Assembly: GCA_021789095.1 (NCBI GenBank)
Contig: JAJYJX010000038.1
Span: 1-16,082 of the forward strand
Length of the DNA stretch: 16,082 nucleotides
Source: a bacterium
GTDB taxonomy: Bacteria; JAMCPX01
Direction of reading: 5' to 3'
Shown here piece after piece: positions 1 through 6,626 of the stretch. Both the position numbers and the translations under genes were made by a program. Within the stretch, counting starts at the first letter, position 1. Each line of letters begins with the position of its first letter. The notes under the pieces were generated by a model. The model ran no database searches. It saw nothing but the letters and a program-made list of their open reading frames with translations, and was not told where the DNA came from.

Positions 1-811
1 CATGCCATACCTTTAAACGCTGATTCGTTTTATACCGTTTGAGCGTCGTGTTTATACCGTGCTTCAAATTTTCATTTTCAACGAGTACAGACAGGATCCA
101 TGTATAAAATTTCGCCGGTATGAGAGAATCCTCAGAAAATGGATGCACGGTGCTAGAATTCCAGAGATAAACAAGACCATAGATACTATTTTCTCTGAGC
201 ATGGGAACAACCATTGTTGCCATTATTTTTAATGCAAAAACGCTTTTTGACGGCGAAAATCTCTCATCCGATAATACATTGTTTGATATAAGCGGTTTCT
301 TCTCAAGCAGCACTGTCTTGATAATTGTTTCACTGAAGCCGGTTAAAAGTTCCATCCCGTCCTTTTCAGCCCCGACCAGGATTGAAGGCTCCCCGTCCTC
401 AAGTAAAAGTACCATGCCCATGTCAGCGCAAGTCTCGGATATCAATCTTTCAAGTATGATTTTTGCTGTATGTCTGAATTCGTCGTCCTTAATCAACGGT
501 TCGATATCAAATGCCTTGTTCGGTTCTGAAGTACCAGAAACATCACTATCAAGAAATACGGCATGATCGTTTCCCGTGTTTATGACGTCACCAAATTCAA
601 GCCGGCAGTGCTTTACAAGCCTGTTATTTACAGAAATACCCTTGCCTTTTATGGTTTCCAGATGAAAACTATCGTCCTTTTTTTCTATATAACACAGCGT
701 ATCACCGGCCGTTGTGATGCGTATGTCTGCGTCAGGAGAGGCGCTGATAGAGGTTAATTTCTTTGTAATCGAATAAACGCTTGAACGTTTTCTGAATATT
801 AATGTGGCCAT
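1..811 (-). CDS. FHA-like and GAF domain protein, partial (C-terminus outside window)
   Basis: The minus strand is open from the ATG at 809-811 to the left edge, giving 270 codons of a protein truncated by the window. Residues ~20-90 resemble the second half of an FHA fold (SVNNRLV, then LEFGDVINTG). The usual N-terminal GR and SxxH phosphothreonine-binding motifs are not evident, so the FHA domain looks degenerate. Residues ~105-248 read as a GAF domain, ending in the typical VPMLREN..YGLVYLW strand and a helix rich in E and N. What follows is unseen; in such proteins a sigma-54 AAA+ domain, a cyclase or a phosphatase is common, but nothing here decides. The start overlaps the stop of the upstream gene by one base (TGATG), so the two are probably translationally coupled. 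The product is probably a cytoplasmic signalling protein. Confidence 0.75.
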   Translation of the reverse strand, partial: MATLIFRKRSSVYSITKKLTSISASPDADIRITTAGDTLCYIEKKDDSFHLETIKGKGISVNNRLVKHCRLEFGDVINTGNDHAVFLDSDVSGTSEPNKAFDIEPLIKDDEFRHTAKIILERLISETCADMGMVLLLEDGEPSILVGAEKDGMELLTGFSETIIKTVLLEKKPLISNNVLSDERFSPSKSVFALKIMATMVVPMLRENSIYGLVYLWNSSTVHPFSEDSLIPAKFYTWILSVLVENENLKHGINTTLKRYKTNQRLKVWH

Positions 812-1515
812 CAGGGTACCTTCCAAAGGAATGCATCAGCAATGCCATAAGATGCAGTTCCTACAAAAAGCCAGAATGCAGCAAGCTGGACAACCTGCAT
901 GTTGCCCGCCCATACCGGATTATTGTAACTGCCGTCACTGTTTTCCTTTGATTTTCTGACATAATACGTTGCAATGTTTACAGCCAGTTCGGTTGTCTCG
1001 GCAATCAGCAGGATTGTGCCCTTCTTATTGTCGCCCTTTGAAAACTGTCCTATCCCGAACGGAACGATCCTCCACCAGTAATTCCCGTCCTTCTCTTTGA
1101 CAGGCACCGGAAGTGCGAGAACAGTCTTCTGCTTTATCTTGTTGTAGGCCGATATAACGGTCGGCGGTACGATTACGGGATTGGGCGTAAAGTCCGGGTC
1201 TGCAAGGTAGAGTGATTTTAATTCTTTATTCATGGAATCGGTCATACCCTTTGCATAATAATCAAGTGCCAGATAAAGGTGCATAAGTGTCCTCGTTTTT
1301 CCCGACGCAGATACCTCGTCCATCTGTTTAAGGGATTTTATGGAGTTATCATAATCGCCGTATTCATACGATTTTATCCCCTGTTCAAGGTTGGTATCTT
1401 CCGCCTTTGTAACCGCAGGAAAATCAAACAATGATAGCAGGATCAAAAGCAAACAAAAAAACATTTTAACATCCGTTTTGTGTCTGTAATATCTTATCAT
1501 AGATTCAAATTTCAT
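811..1515 (-). CDS. Secreted TPR-like protein with C-terminal membrane domain (DUF5683-like)
   Basis: The product is 234 residues. A basic N-terminus and a hydrophobic stretch (~18-34) ending in VTKA/ED form a signal peptide or anchor. Residues ~42-105 look like tetratricopeptide helices (EQGIKSYEYGDYDNSIKSL is a TPR-like helix pair). From ~150 the pattern VPFGIGQFSKGDNKKG followed by two hydrophobic segments (~167-186 and ~207-228) resembles the DUF5683-type 'PxGxGQ...KG' membrane domain. That is a fold-level match only. Starts at M6 or M18 are also possible, since the GAGG upstream of M1 is 12 nt away. The gene overlaps the FHA/GAF gene by one base, so the pair may link an envelope-located protein to a cytoplasmic signalling partner. 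The function is not recognised. Confidence 0.8.
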   Translation of the reverse strand: MKFESMIRYYRHKTDVKMFFCLLLILLSLFDFPAVTKAEDTNLEQGIKSYEYGDYDNSIKSLKQMDEVSASGKTRTLMHLYLALDYYAKGMTDSMNKELKSLYLADPDFTPNPVIVPPTVISAYNKIKQKTVLALPVPVKEKDGNYWWRIVPFGIGQFSKGDNKKGTILLIAETTELAVNIATYYVRKSKENSDGSYNNPVWAGNMQVVQLAAFWLFVGTASYGIADAFLWKVP

Positions 1516-1653
1516 CCCGTTAGAAAGCCTCGCAATTTATGGCGGGAACAATATCACAAATTTTGAATTCCTTACAGAAAGGGCGTGATCTAAAAGCACG
1601 CCTGCGTGCCAGAACGCAACTTTGAAGTGCAGGCACGTCCTTTCTAACGGGAT
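1514..1653. repeat. 140-bp element with 14-bp perfect terminal inverted repeats and nested stems
   Basis: ATCCCGTTAGAAAG at 1514-1527 is exactly complementary to CTTTCTAACGGGAT at 1640-1653. Inside it, AGAAAGGGCGTG (1576-1587) pairs with CACGTCCTTTCT (1634-1645) at 11 of 12 positions. GGCGTG (1582-1587) can pair with CACGCC (1597-1602), and CGTGCC (1605-1610) with GGCACG (1632-1637). No clear target-site duplication is seen at the outer ends. The left end abuts the start codon of the TPR-like gene (1513-1515), so the element supplies that gene's 5' region. It could be a MITE- or REP-like repeat or an RNA structure; only a genome-wide search would tell. No protein-coding potential was seen. 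Confidence 0.6.
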
Positions 1654-1729
1654 TTATAGGGTAAATCTAAACTTTTTTGATGCAAATCGCAAGCGATATG
1701 AATCGAACCACCGGATATTTGTTGTTGCC

Positions 1730-2233
1730 TTATTGTTTTTCCCGCATTCGTTCCCTGATAATCATTCTTATTCTTTCCTTTTGCTCTGGTGTAAGGCTCT
1801 TCCAGATCTTATACTTTTTCCCGAGCATTTCTTTTTCCCTTGGTGAAAGGGACATGTAGATCGTATAGTTTCTGAGGATCATCTGCCTTCTTGCAGGCGG
1901 TAAAGACAGCCATTTCTGATAGTCCTTTATGATCCTTTCCCTTCTTTCCTCTGGCAGGCTCCTGAACCATATATAATTCTGCATGATCTTTTTTTGTTCA
2001 TCCTCCGGCAGTGATTTGAATGTGATGTAGTTATGGATAATTGCCTCACGTTTATTTTCAGGCATGGACCGCCATTTTTCATACGCCCCCCTTAATGCCT
2101 GCCGCTGCTGATCACTGAGCTCCTGCCATTGTTTTTGCTCTGCTGTTGGATTATCTAAAGAGGTTTGTGCAACGATAACAGACGGCATTATGAAAAACAT
2201 ACAGCTAATAATCAAGGCCTTAAGCATCTTCAT
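1730..2233 (-). CDS. Periplasmic DUF3106-family protein with seven 18-residue repeats
   Basis: The product is 167 residues with a signal peptide ending near residue 22 (SVIVAQ). From residue 33 to 158 it consists of seven back-to-back 18-residue units with no gaps. The consensus is roughly Y-x-x-[WFY]-x-S-L-P-x-x-x-[RK]-x-x-I-[IL]-x-N, and the last unit carries SLTPEQ. Eighteen residues make five helical turns, so an extended helical rod is likely. This matches DUF3106, and the LTPEQ motif recalls LTxxQ periplasmic stress proteins (CpxP/Spy), although homology to those is not established. A strong AGGAGG lies 4 nt before the start, and the ATG overlaps the upstream stop (ATGA). It is the last gene of the sigma/anti-sigma operon, so an envelope-stress sensor or effector role is inferred. 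Confidence 0.85.
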   Translation of the reverse strand: MKMLKALIISCMFFIMPSVIVAQTSLDNPTAEQKQWQELSDQQRQALRGAYEKWRSMPENKREAIIHNYITFKSLPEDEQKKIMQNYIWFRSLPEERRERIIKDYQKWLSLPPARRQMILRNYTIYMSLSPREKEMLGKKYKIWKSLTPEQKERIRMIIRERMREKQ

Positions 2234-2457
2234 TTGTCCTCCTGATCGAATACGTTTATATACCTGTAAAGATTGAAGTCTTTGTACACATTTATGTTCC
2301 TGAACATGTCAAGGTGTTTTATTATGTCCTGATCTTCCTTTTTATGTTCATACTTGTCTGTTGTTGCCGAAGGTTGTGTCCCCGATGTTGTACCTGTGAA
2401 ATGTGATGCCATCGGTATGCCGAGGGTTATAATGAGTATTGTGAGATGTATCCTCAT
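2230..2457 (-). CDS. Small secreted protein with tandem hexapeptide repeats
   Basis: The product is 75 residues. A short hydrophobic N-terminus (~3-17) is probably a signal peptide, followed by a Ser/Thr-rich linker. Residues 44-73 form five consecutive six-residue units (DIIKHL, DMFRNI, NVYKDF, NLYRYI, NVFDQE) of pattern [DN]-hydrophobic-[YFI]-[KR]-x-hydrophobic. The same pattern occurs in the periplasmic tail of the anti-sigma factor encoded just upstream. Both ends overlap neighbours by 4 nt (ATGA), and AAGGAAC precedes the start, so this is a real, translationally coupled gene despite its size. No characterised family is recognised. A periplasmic partner of the anti-sigma factor is the simplest inference. 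Confidence 0.75.
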   Translation of the reverse strand: MRIHLTILIITLGIPMASHFTGTTSGTQPSATTDKYEHKKEDQDIIKHLDMFRNINVYKDFNLYRYINVFDQEDK

Positions 2458-2975
2458 TTTGTTCCTTCACTATTTTCAGGAACATTGACTGCCATTATCT
2501 CATCCATATGCTCAATGAGTTCCATATGTTCATAAAGTTTTATATGCTGATACATATCCATAGATGCAAGCATGGCTGTCTGTGAATGTACACGGTCACT
2601 ATGCATATACATAACACTGATTATTGCTGTGATGCATATACCTGCCAGAATTGATGAGGTCATAAAAAGCCGCCTGCCCCATGACCGTGCAGGTTTTAAT
2701 TCCAGTCCCTCCTCAATAATACTGCTGCCCTGATTGATTATTGTATTATCAATCTTCTGTTTTAATAATCCCGGCACTTCATGTTCAGGCGCTGCCTTAA
2801 TAAACCTGTCCAGCCTCTGTATATCCCTGCAGTACACCTGCGCTCCAGGGCATTGCTCGATAAACCTTTCTGCTTTTCTTTTGTCCTTCTCTCCAAGCTG
2901 GTTGTCCATGTATGCGGATAGAAGTCCTTTTGACAGGAACAATCGTATATTACAGAAAATCTCTCTTATGCTCAT
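2454..2975 (-). CDS. Single-pass anti-sigma factor with degenerate zinc-binding domain
   Basis: The product is 173 residues. The N-terminal cytoplasmic part (about 15-60) follows the layout of a ZAS/zf-HC2 anti-sigma domain (LLSAYMDNQLGE...AERFIEQCPG). The usual HxxxCxxC is reduced to FxxxCxxA (F38, C42, A45), so zinc binding as in classical members is unlikely. One transmembrane helix spans ~102-123. The periplasmic tail carries tandem hexapeptides DMYQHI, KLYEHM and ELIEHM (140-157) and a fourth, weaker unit. The gene starts 26 nt inside the end of the sigma gene, behind GGGAGG with a 7-nt spacer, and its stop overlaps the next ATG. It is expected to sequester the adjacent ECF sigma factor at the inner membrane and release it on an envelope signal. 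Confidence 0.85.
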   Translation of the reverse strand: MSIREIFCNIRLFLSKGLLSAYMDNQLGEKDKRKAERFIEQCPGAQVYCRDIQRLDRFIKAAPEHEVPGLLKQKIDNTIINQGSSIIEEGLELKPARSWGRRLFMTSSILAGICITAIISVMYMHSDRVHSQTAMLASMDMYQHIKLYEHMELIEHMDEIMAVNVPENSEGTK

Positions 2976-3528
2976 TTATTAACCTCCCTCTTGCCCTGTT
3001 CAGGAGCGATTTTACAGCCTTCGGGCTGACATGTAATACCCTTGCAATCTCTTCGTAATCCATACCCCCATAGATTCTCAGTAACAATGCTGAGCGCTGG
3101 TTTGCTGGAAGAGCATCCATGCTTTTCAGCAATTTTTGTTCCATATCGTTCAGTATTACATGATCCTCTGTTGTGTTCTGTGCATCTTTACTGTTGTATT
3201 GCTCTATGTCGTCCTCAAGTTGTATGCCCTTTCGCCTGTTATACTCATTGATGCACAGGTTCGTGGTAATGGTAAAAATCCATGTCGAAAACCTCGCTGT
3301 TGGTTCATACTGTTTTGCTGCCCTGTACATTTTCACAAACACCTCCTGGGTAATATCCTCTGCCGTGTGCGTGTTGCCGGTGTAGCGCATTACATAGTTA
3401 TAAATCTTTTTCGAAAACCTGTTGTATAATTCATCAAAAGCTGCTCTGTCTCCATTCTTGAGCCTGAGCATGATTTTTGTATCATCATCCATTTCATTTC
3501 TTGTTATATTAAACCGTTCTATAGCCAT
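2950..3528 (-). CDS. ECF-family RNA polymerase sigma factor
   Basis: The product is 192 residues, normal for a group 4 (ECF) sigma factor. Region 2 lies at about 25-100, with AEDITQEVFVKMYRA and FSTWIFTITTNLCINEYNRRK-type helices. Region 4 lies at about 131-185, with LPANQRSALLLR and the helix-turn-helix DYEEIARVLHVSPKAVKSLLNRAR. It binds core RNA polymerase and redirects it to a small regulon. The start at 3528 has no strong Shine-Dalgarno; the Met at codon 13 is a possible alternative. It leads a cluster with an overlapping anti-sigma gene and is separated by only 37 bp from the beta-barrel gene upstream, so read-through from that gene or autoregulation is plausible. No clear ECF-type promoter is visible in the 37-bp gap. 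Confidence 0.93.
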   Translation of the reverse strand: MAIERFNITRNEMDDDTKIMLRLKNGDRAAFDELYNRFSKKIYNYVMRYTGNTHTAEDITQEVFVKMYRAAKQYEPTARFSTWIFTITTNLCINEYNRRKGIQLEDDIEQYNSKDAQNTTEDHVILNDMEQKLLKSMDALPANQRSALLLRIYGGMDYEEIARVLHVSPKAVKSLLNRARGRLINEHKRDFL

Positions 3529-3565
3529 AAAGTTCTGCTTTTATCACGTTACAAAGTACGGAGGC

Positions 3566-5023
3566 TCACCAGCTTATATCAGCCCCGAACAGTACTTGAT
3601 AGATATTGGTGTTGCTGTATTGGTCGAAATATTTACCAAGTCTGAAATAGTCAAGCTCAAACGGAAAAGAGACATGCCTGTTAAGAGTGTAGGTGAATGT
3701 AGAATCTGTTTCAAACCCATAATTATTTCCCGCTACTTCAGGATAGAATATCGCGGGCGTGATGGTAAACTCAACAGGGTTGACAGGGTATACATCGATA
3801 ATGCCGCCGTAAGCATCAACACCAAGCCCCCTTCTGCCTGCCAGTGATATTGCACCGGTATTAAGGTTCTGGTTTATGCCGCCGTTAAAAAACAACGATG
3901 TTTCCGTGTTGTACGGGAACAGCGCTATAAAGCTGTTCAAAGTTCCCTGTCTCAGTACTGCCTGCAGCGGAGTTTTATCCCCTGATGAAATATGCGCAAA
4001 CAAACCAATGGCTGCTTTATCTTTTATATGATACTTTACTTTTGCATCACCGAGATAACCATACGTTGAAAAATTACGGCTGAACGGCTTATCATCGCTC
4101 AAACAATTATTACCGTTTATACTTCCGCTCCCATCTTCAAGTATGCCGGTAAGCTCTGCCTCAAACGGGCCAAAATACCTGTTGCCCGTGATGCCGAACC
4201 AGTTAATGCTGCCTGACGAGGTATAAACCGGACCTCCTTTTGCATATTCGTTCTGAAGGCATGCCATAATCCCGGCAGCTTTTACCGTTCCATACCTTGC
4301 CACAAGTTCACGGTAAACTGTTTTGTTAAAAAGCGATGTATATATCAGGCTGTTCAGCAGGGGCGCTGTTGTGTTATCGGTATCTTCAAAATTGCTGTAA
4401 AAAAGCGTGATGTATTCAAAGATCGAGAAATTGTAGCTTATCTCGGCATCGTAAAACATGCTCGTTCTCGATGGATCAAAAAGCTTGTAAGGCTCCACCT
4501 TAACAGCGTTTAACTCAAGAGACAGGGGAACATCAATGGCATTTGTCATGTCATAATTAATGGTTACGGAAGGCTGGTAATTATAAAACACCAGTTTCGA
4601 TCCTCCTACAATTTCTCTTTGACCTATATATAAAGAAAGTGAGTCTGACGGAGCAATGGATATATACGCCTTCCTGACAAAGTACGTATCATTGAAGTAA
4701 TCGTTGACGTTTTCAACACCGTAAAGATTCATGCTTTCGGAAGAGAATGTTCTTGCAGACAGCTCGCCTGTGTACAGCTCAAACCTGAACCCAAACCGCC
4801 CCCCCTGATCCAGATCAAGCTCAGGCATAAGATAAGCAGCAGCAAATCCTGCATCAGGGTATTTAACGCCCGGGTTCAAAAAGATCAGGTTTTGCCCTGT
4901 CTGGTACCTCAAGCTTACAAGACCGGAGCTTGAAACCGTCATTGCAAAAATATTTGTCGCAAGAGCAAGTATAATAAACATGCACACTGCCGTCCATCTA
5001 TAATGCATTCGGGCATAGTACAT
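3566..5023 (-). CDS. Predicted outer-membrane beta-barrel protein (alginate-export-porin-like)
   Basis: The product is 485 residues. A signal peptide is followed by long runs of alternating polar and aromatic/hydrophobic residues typical of transmembrane beta-strands, for example FGFRFELYTGE, SLYIGQREI and FSIFEYITLFYSNFED. The last residue is Trp (GADISW), a barrel-assembly signal. The segment GLFAHISSGDKTP resembles a loop seen in alginate-export-type porins, but I would not assign a substrate. The start is uncertain: M1 has no good Shine-Dalgarno, and M6 would give a more typical signal peptide. Transcription is towards the ECF sigma operon 37 bp downstream, which suggests co-transcription or that this barrel belongs to the regulated envelope function. 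Confidence 0.75.
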   Translation of the reverse strand: MYYARMHYRWTAVCMFIILALATNIFAMTVSSSGLVSLRYQTGQNLIFLNPGVKYPDAGFAAAYLMPELDLDQGGRFGFRFELYTGELSARTFSSESMNLYGVENVNDYFNDTYFVRKAYISIAPSDSLSLYIGQREIVGGSKLVFYNYQPSVTINYDMTNAIDVPLSLELNAVKVEPYKLFDPSRTSMFYDAEISYNFSIFEYITLFYSNFEDTDNTTAPLLNSLIYTSLFNKTVYRELVARYGTVKAAGIMACLQNEYAKGGPVYTSSGSINWFGITGNRYFGPFEAELTGILEDGSGSINGNNCLSDDKPFSRNFSTYGYLGDAKVKYHIKDKAAIGLFAHISSGDKTPLQAVLRQGTLNSFIALFPYNTETSLFFNGGINQNLNTGAISLAGRRGLGVDAYGGIIDVYPVNPVEFTITPAIFYPEVAGNNYGFETDSTFTYTLNRHVSFPFELDYFRLGKYFDQYSNTNIYQVLFGADISW

Positions 5024-5100
5024 GATTTTACCGGCAGATTCAATACGGCAACGAAACCTTTTTGAACCTGCCCTGTTTAATAATCAAAAAGGAGGTTCGT

Positions 5101-5973
5101 ATGGTAAATAAACTTGTAACAATCTTGGCTGTAATCGGTCTGGCTGGTTTTCAACTAACAGGGTGCGGTAAACAGACGACCGGCAACGCGGCGGGTGCCG
5201 TAAGTCAGAACTCGGAGGAGTCCATCAGCGGTACTGTAAACGAGTCAATAGGTCTGTCAAACATCGGTTCATCACAGATAGGTGTTTATGATTATGGGAT
5301 TGAAACATTAAATACTTCGCAATGTAATTCCCCGGTAAAATATGGTCCTTACTCTGGCAACCCTATAACATGGACTGTCGTATGGGATTTTGGCGGCGGG
5401 TGCGTACCGAATTTCAGCAGCAGGATTGTATCAGGCATGATCACAATGACTGTTGCAAAATGGGGCGGGTCCTCTCCTACAGCGGTAACCATTGATTCAG
5501 ATAAGGACATTGCAATAACACGCTGGGACGGTGCATCCCTGTACGCATCAGGTACGACAGACATACTTACAACAGGCAGTCTCAAGGGACAGACTATAAC
5601 AAGGACAGTTGATGTAACAGAAACAAGAACAGCACTTGGAGCAGCGGGCAGGGAAAAGCTGCATCAGAACATAGCACTTAACTTTACAGCAGAGGATACA
5701 CTTTCATCATCAACACCGCCTGTAACCGTGACGCAGAGGGTTTTGAACGGATCAGGCACGATCGATCACCTTCTCTTAAAGGTGCTTGCAGCCATAACAG
5801 CAACGAACCTCACGTATCAGCAGGGCTATTGTCATCCTCAAAGCGGCTCAATTACACAGGTGCTTACCAGCGATGTGGACGGCAGCACAATTGGTACCTA
5901 TACACTCGTATTTTTAGGCGGAGATTCGGCAACGCTTAACGGCAATCCTATTACTCTGAACCCTTGTGACTAA
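5101..5973 (+). CDS. Predicted lipoprotein of unknown function
   Basis: The start at 5101 is chosen because GGAGG sits 5 nt upstream; an in-frame ATG at 5062 has no such site and would place a charged segment before the signal peptide. The 290-residue product begins with a lipoprotein signal peptide, lipobox L-T-G-C at 19-22, followed by a low-complexity Gly/Ser/Ala linker. The rest is rich in Thr, Ser and beta-strand-like segments, with four further Cys residues (near CNSPVKYG, GGGCVPNF, QGYCHPQ and the C-terminal NPCD) that could form disulfides. No domain is recognised. It diverges from the beta-barrel gene and is followed at once by a strong terminator, so it is probably monocistronic. 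Confidence 0.8.
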   Translation: MVNKLVTILAVIGLAGFQLTGCGKQTTGNAAGAVSQNSEESISGTVNESIGLSNIGSSQIGVYDYGIETLNTSQCNSPVKYGPYSGNPITWTVVWDFGGGCVPNFSSRIVSGMITMTVAKWGGSSPTAVTIDSDKDIAITRWDGASLYASGTTDILTTGSLKGQTITRTVDVTETRTALGAAGREKLHQNIALNFTAEDTLSSSTPPVTVTQRVLNGSGTIDHLLLKVLAAITATNLTYQQGYCHPQSGSITQVLTSDVDGSTIGTYTLVFLGGDSATLNGNPITLNPCD

Positions 5974-5980
5974 AACTTAT

Positions 5981-6007
5981 GAAGGGCAGGTTTGCCACCT
6001 GCCCTTC
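5981..6007 (+). terminator. Intrinsic terminator after the lipoprotein gene
   Basis: GAAGGGCAGGT (5981-5991) and ACCTGCCCTTC (5997-6007) form a perfect 11-bp stem with a 5-nt loop (TTGCC), followed by ATTTTTATAT. It lies 8 nt after the stop codon. On the opposite strand the hairpin follows the lemA-like gene, though with a weaker T tract, so it may serve both convergent genes. Confidence 0.9.
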
Positions 6008-6018
6008 ATTTTTATATG

Positions 6019-6597
6019 TTAAAACTTCACTTCCGGCACTTTCTGGGCTTTTTCTGTTGCTTTAAAGTAAACCTCTTTCGGTGTATACCCGAGGAACCCG
6101 GCAACGATATTTGTCGGGAAGCTTTTCACTGCAACATTGTACGCCATGACAGCTTCGTTATACCTGCGCCTCTCAACAGCTATTCTGTTTTCAGTGCCTG
6201 CAAGCTCGTCCATTAAACGGTTGAATGATTGATTCGCTTTAAGATTGGGATAATTCTCTACAATCATCAGTAATCTGCTTATGGCGCCATCCAATTCATC
6301 ATTTGCCGCAAACTTGTCCTTTGGCGTTGTAGCGCCCGCAAGCTTTGCCCTTGCATCAGCAATATGATCAAAGATTGCCTTTTCATGCTTTGCATAACCT
6401 TTTACCGTATTGACAAGATTTGGAATCAGATCTGCCCGCCTTTGCATAACATTCTGGACCTGTGCCCAGGAGTTGTTGATATTCTCATTCAGCATTACAA
6501 GTCTGTTGTAGCTGCTTGCGATCGTTCCGACTATGATAAGCCCGAATACGATAAATATCCCGAATGCTATAAGCACCGCCATCCATTTTTTATTCAT
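6019..6597 (-). CDS. lemA: LemA family protein
   Basis: The product is 192 residues, the usual LemA length. One N-terminal transmembrane helix (~6-28) is followed by the diagnostic segments NINNSWAQVQNVMQRRADLIPNLV, VENYPNLKANQSFNRLMDEL, GTENRIAVERRRYNEAV and YN..V..FP.NIVAGFLGY, making a four-helix-bundle domain. LemA proteins are membrane-anchored; their biochemical role is poorly defined. AAGGAG and GAGG precede the ATG. The gene sits 29 bp downstream of the nucleotidyltransferase-like gene and near a TPM-domain gene on the same strand. LemA and TPM genes are often neighbours, so a shared membrane role is reasonable. Confidence 0.95.
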   Translation of the reverse strand: MNKKWMAVLIAFGIFIVFGLIIVGTIASSYNRLVMLNENINNSWAQVQNVMQRRADLIPNLVNTVKGYAKHEKAIFDHIADARAKLAGATTPKDKFAANDELDGAISRLLMIVENYPNLKANQSFNRLMDELAGTENRIAVERRRYNEAVMAYNVAVKSFPTNIVAGFLGYTPKEVYFKATEKAQKVPEVKF

Positions 6598-6626
6598 ACA
6601 ACCTCACTCCTTTTCATTGTTTAGTT

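Noticed and set aside
201-757. Open frames on the plus strand at the left edge
   Set aside because: They lie opposite the FHA-GAF gene, which has recognisable domains, coupling to its neighbour and no stop across 270 codons.
1690-1725. GGTTCGATTC on the minus strand (complement of 1700-1709) resembling a tRNA T-loop
   Set aside because: The flanking bases do not pair to form a T stem, and no acceptor, D or anticodon arms are present.
3529-3565. AAC/GTGA words between the beta-barrel and sigma genes considered as an ECF promoter
   Set aside because: The GGAAC-type -35 and a -10 box at proper spacing are not both present in 37 bp.
3422-3847. 141-codon plus-strand open frame spanning the sigma/beta-barrel junction
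   Set aside because: It is antisense to two supported genes and has no domain signal or ribosome-binding site.
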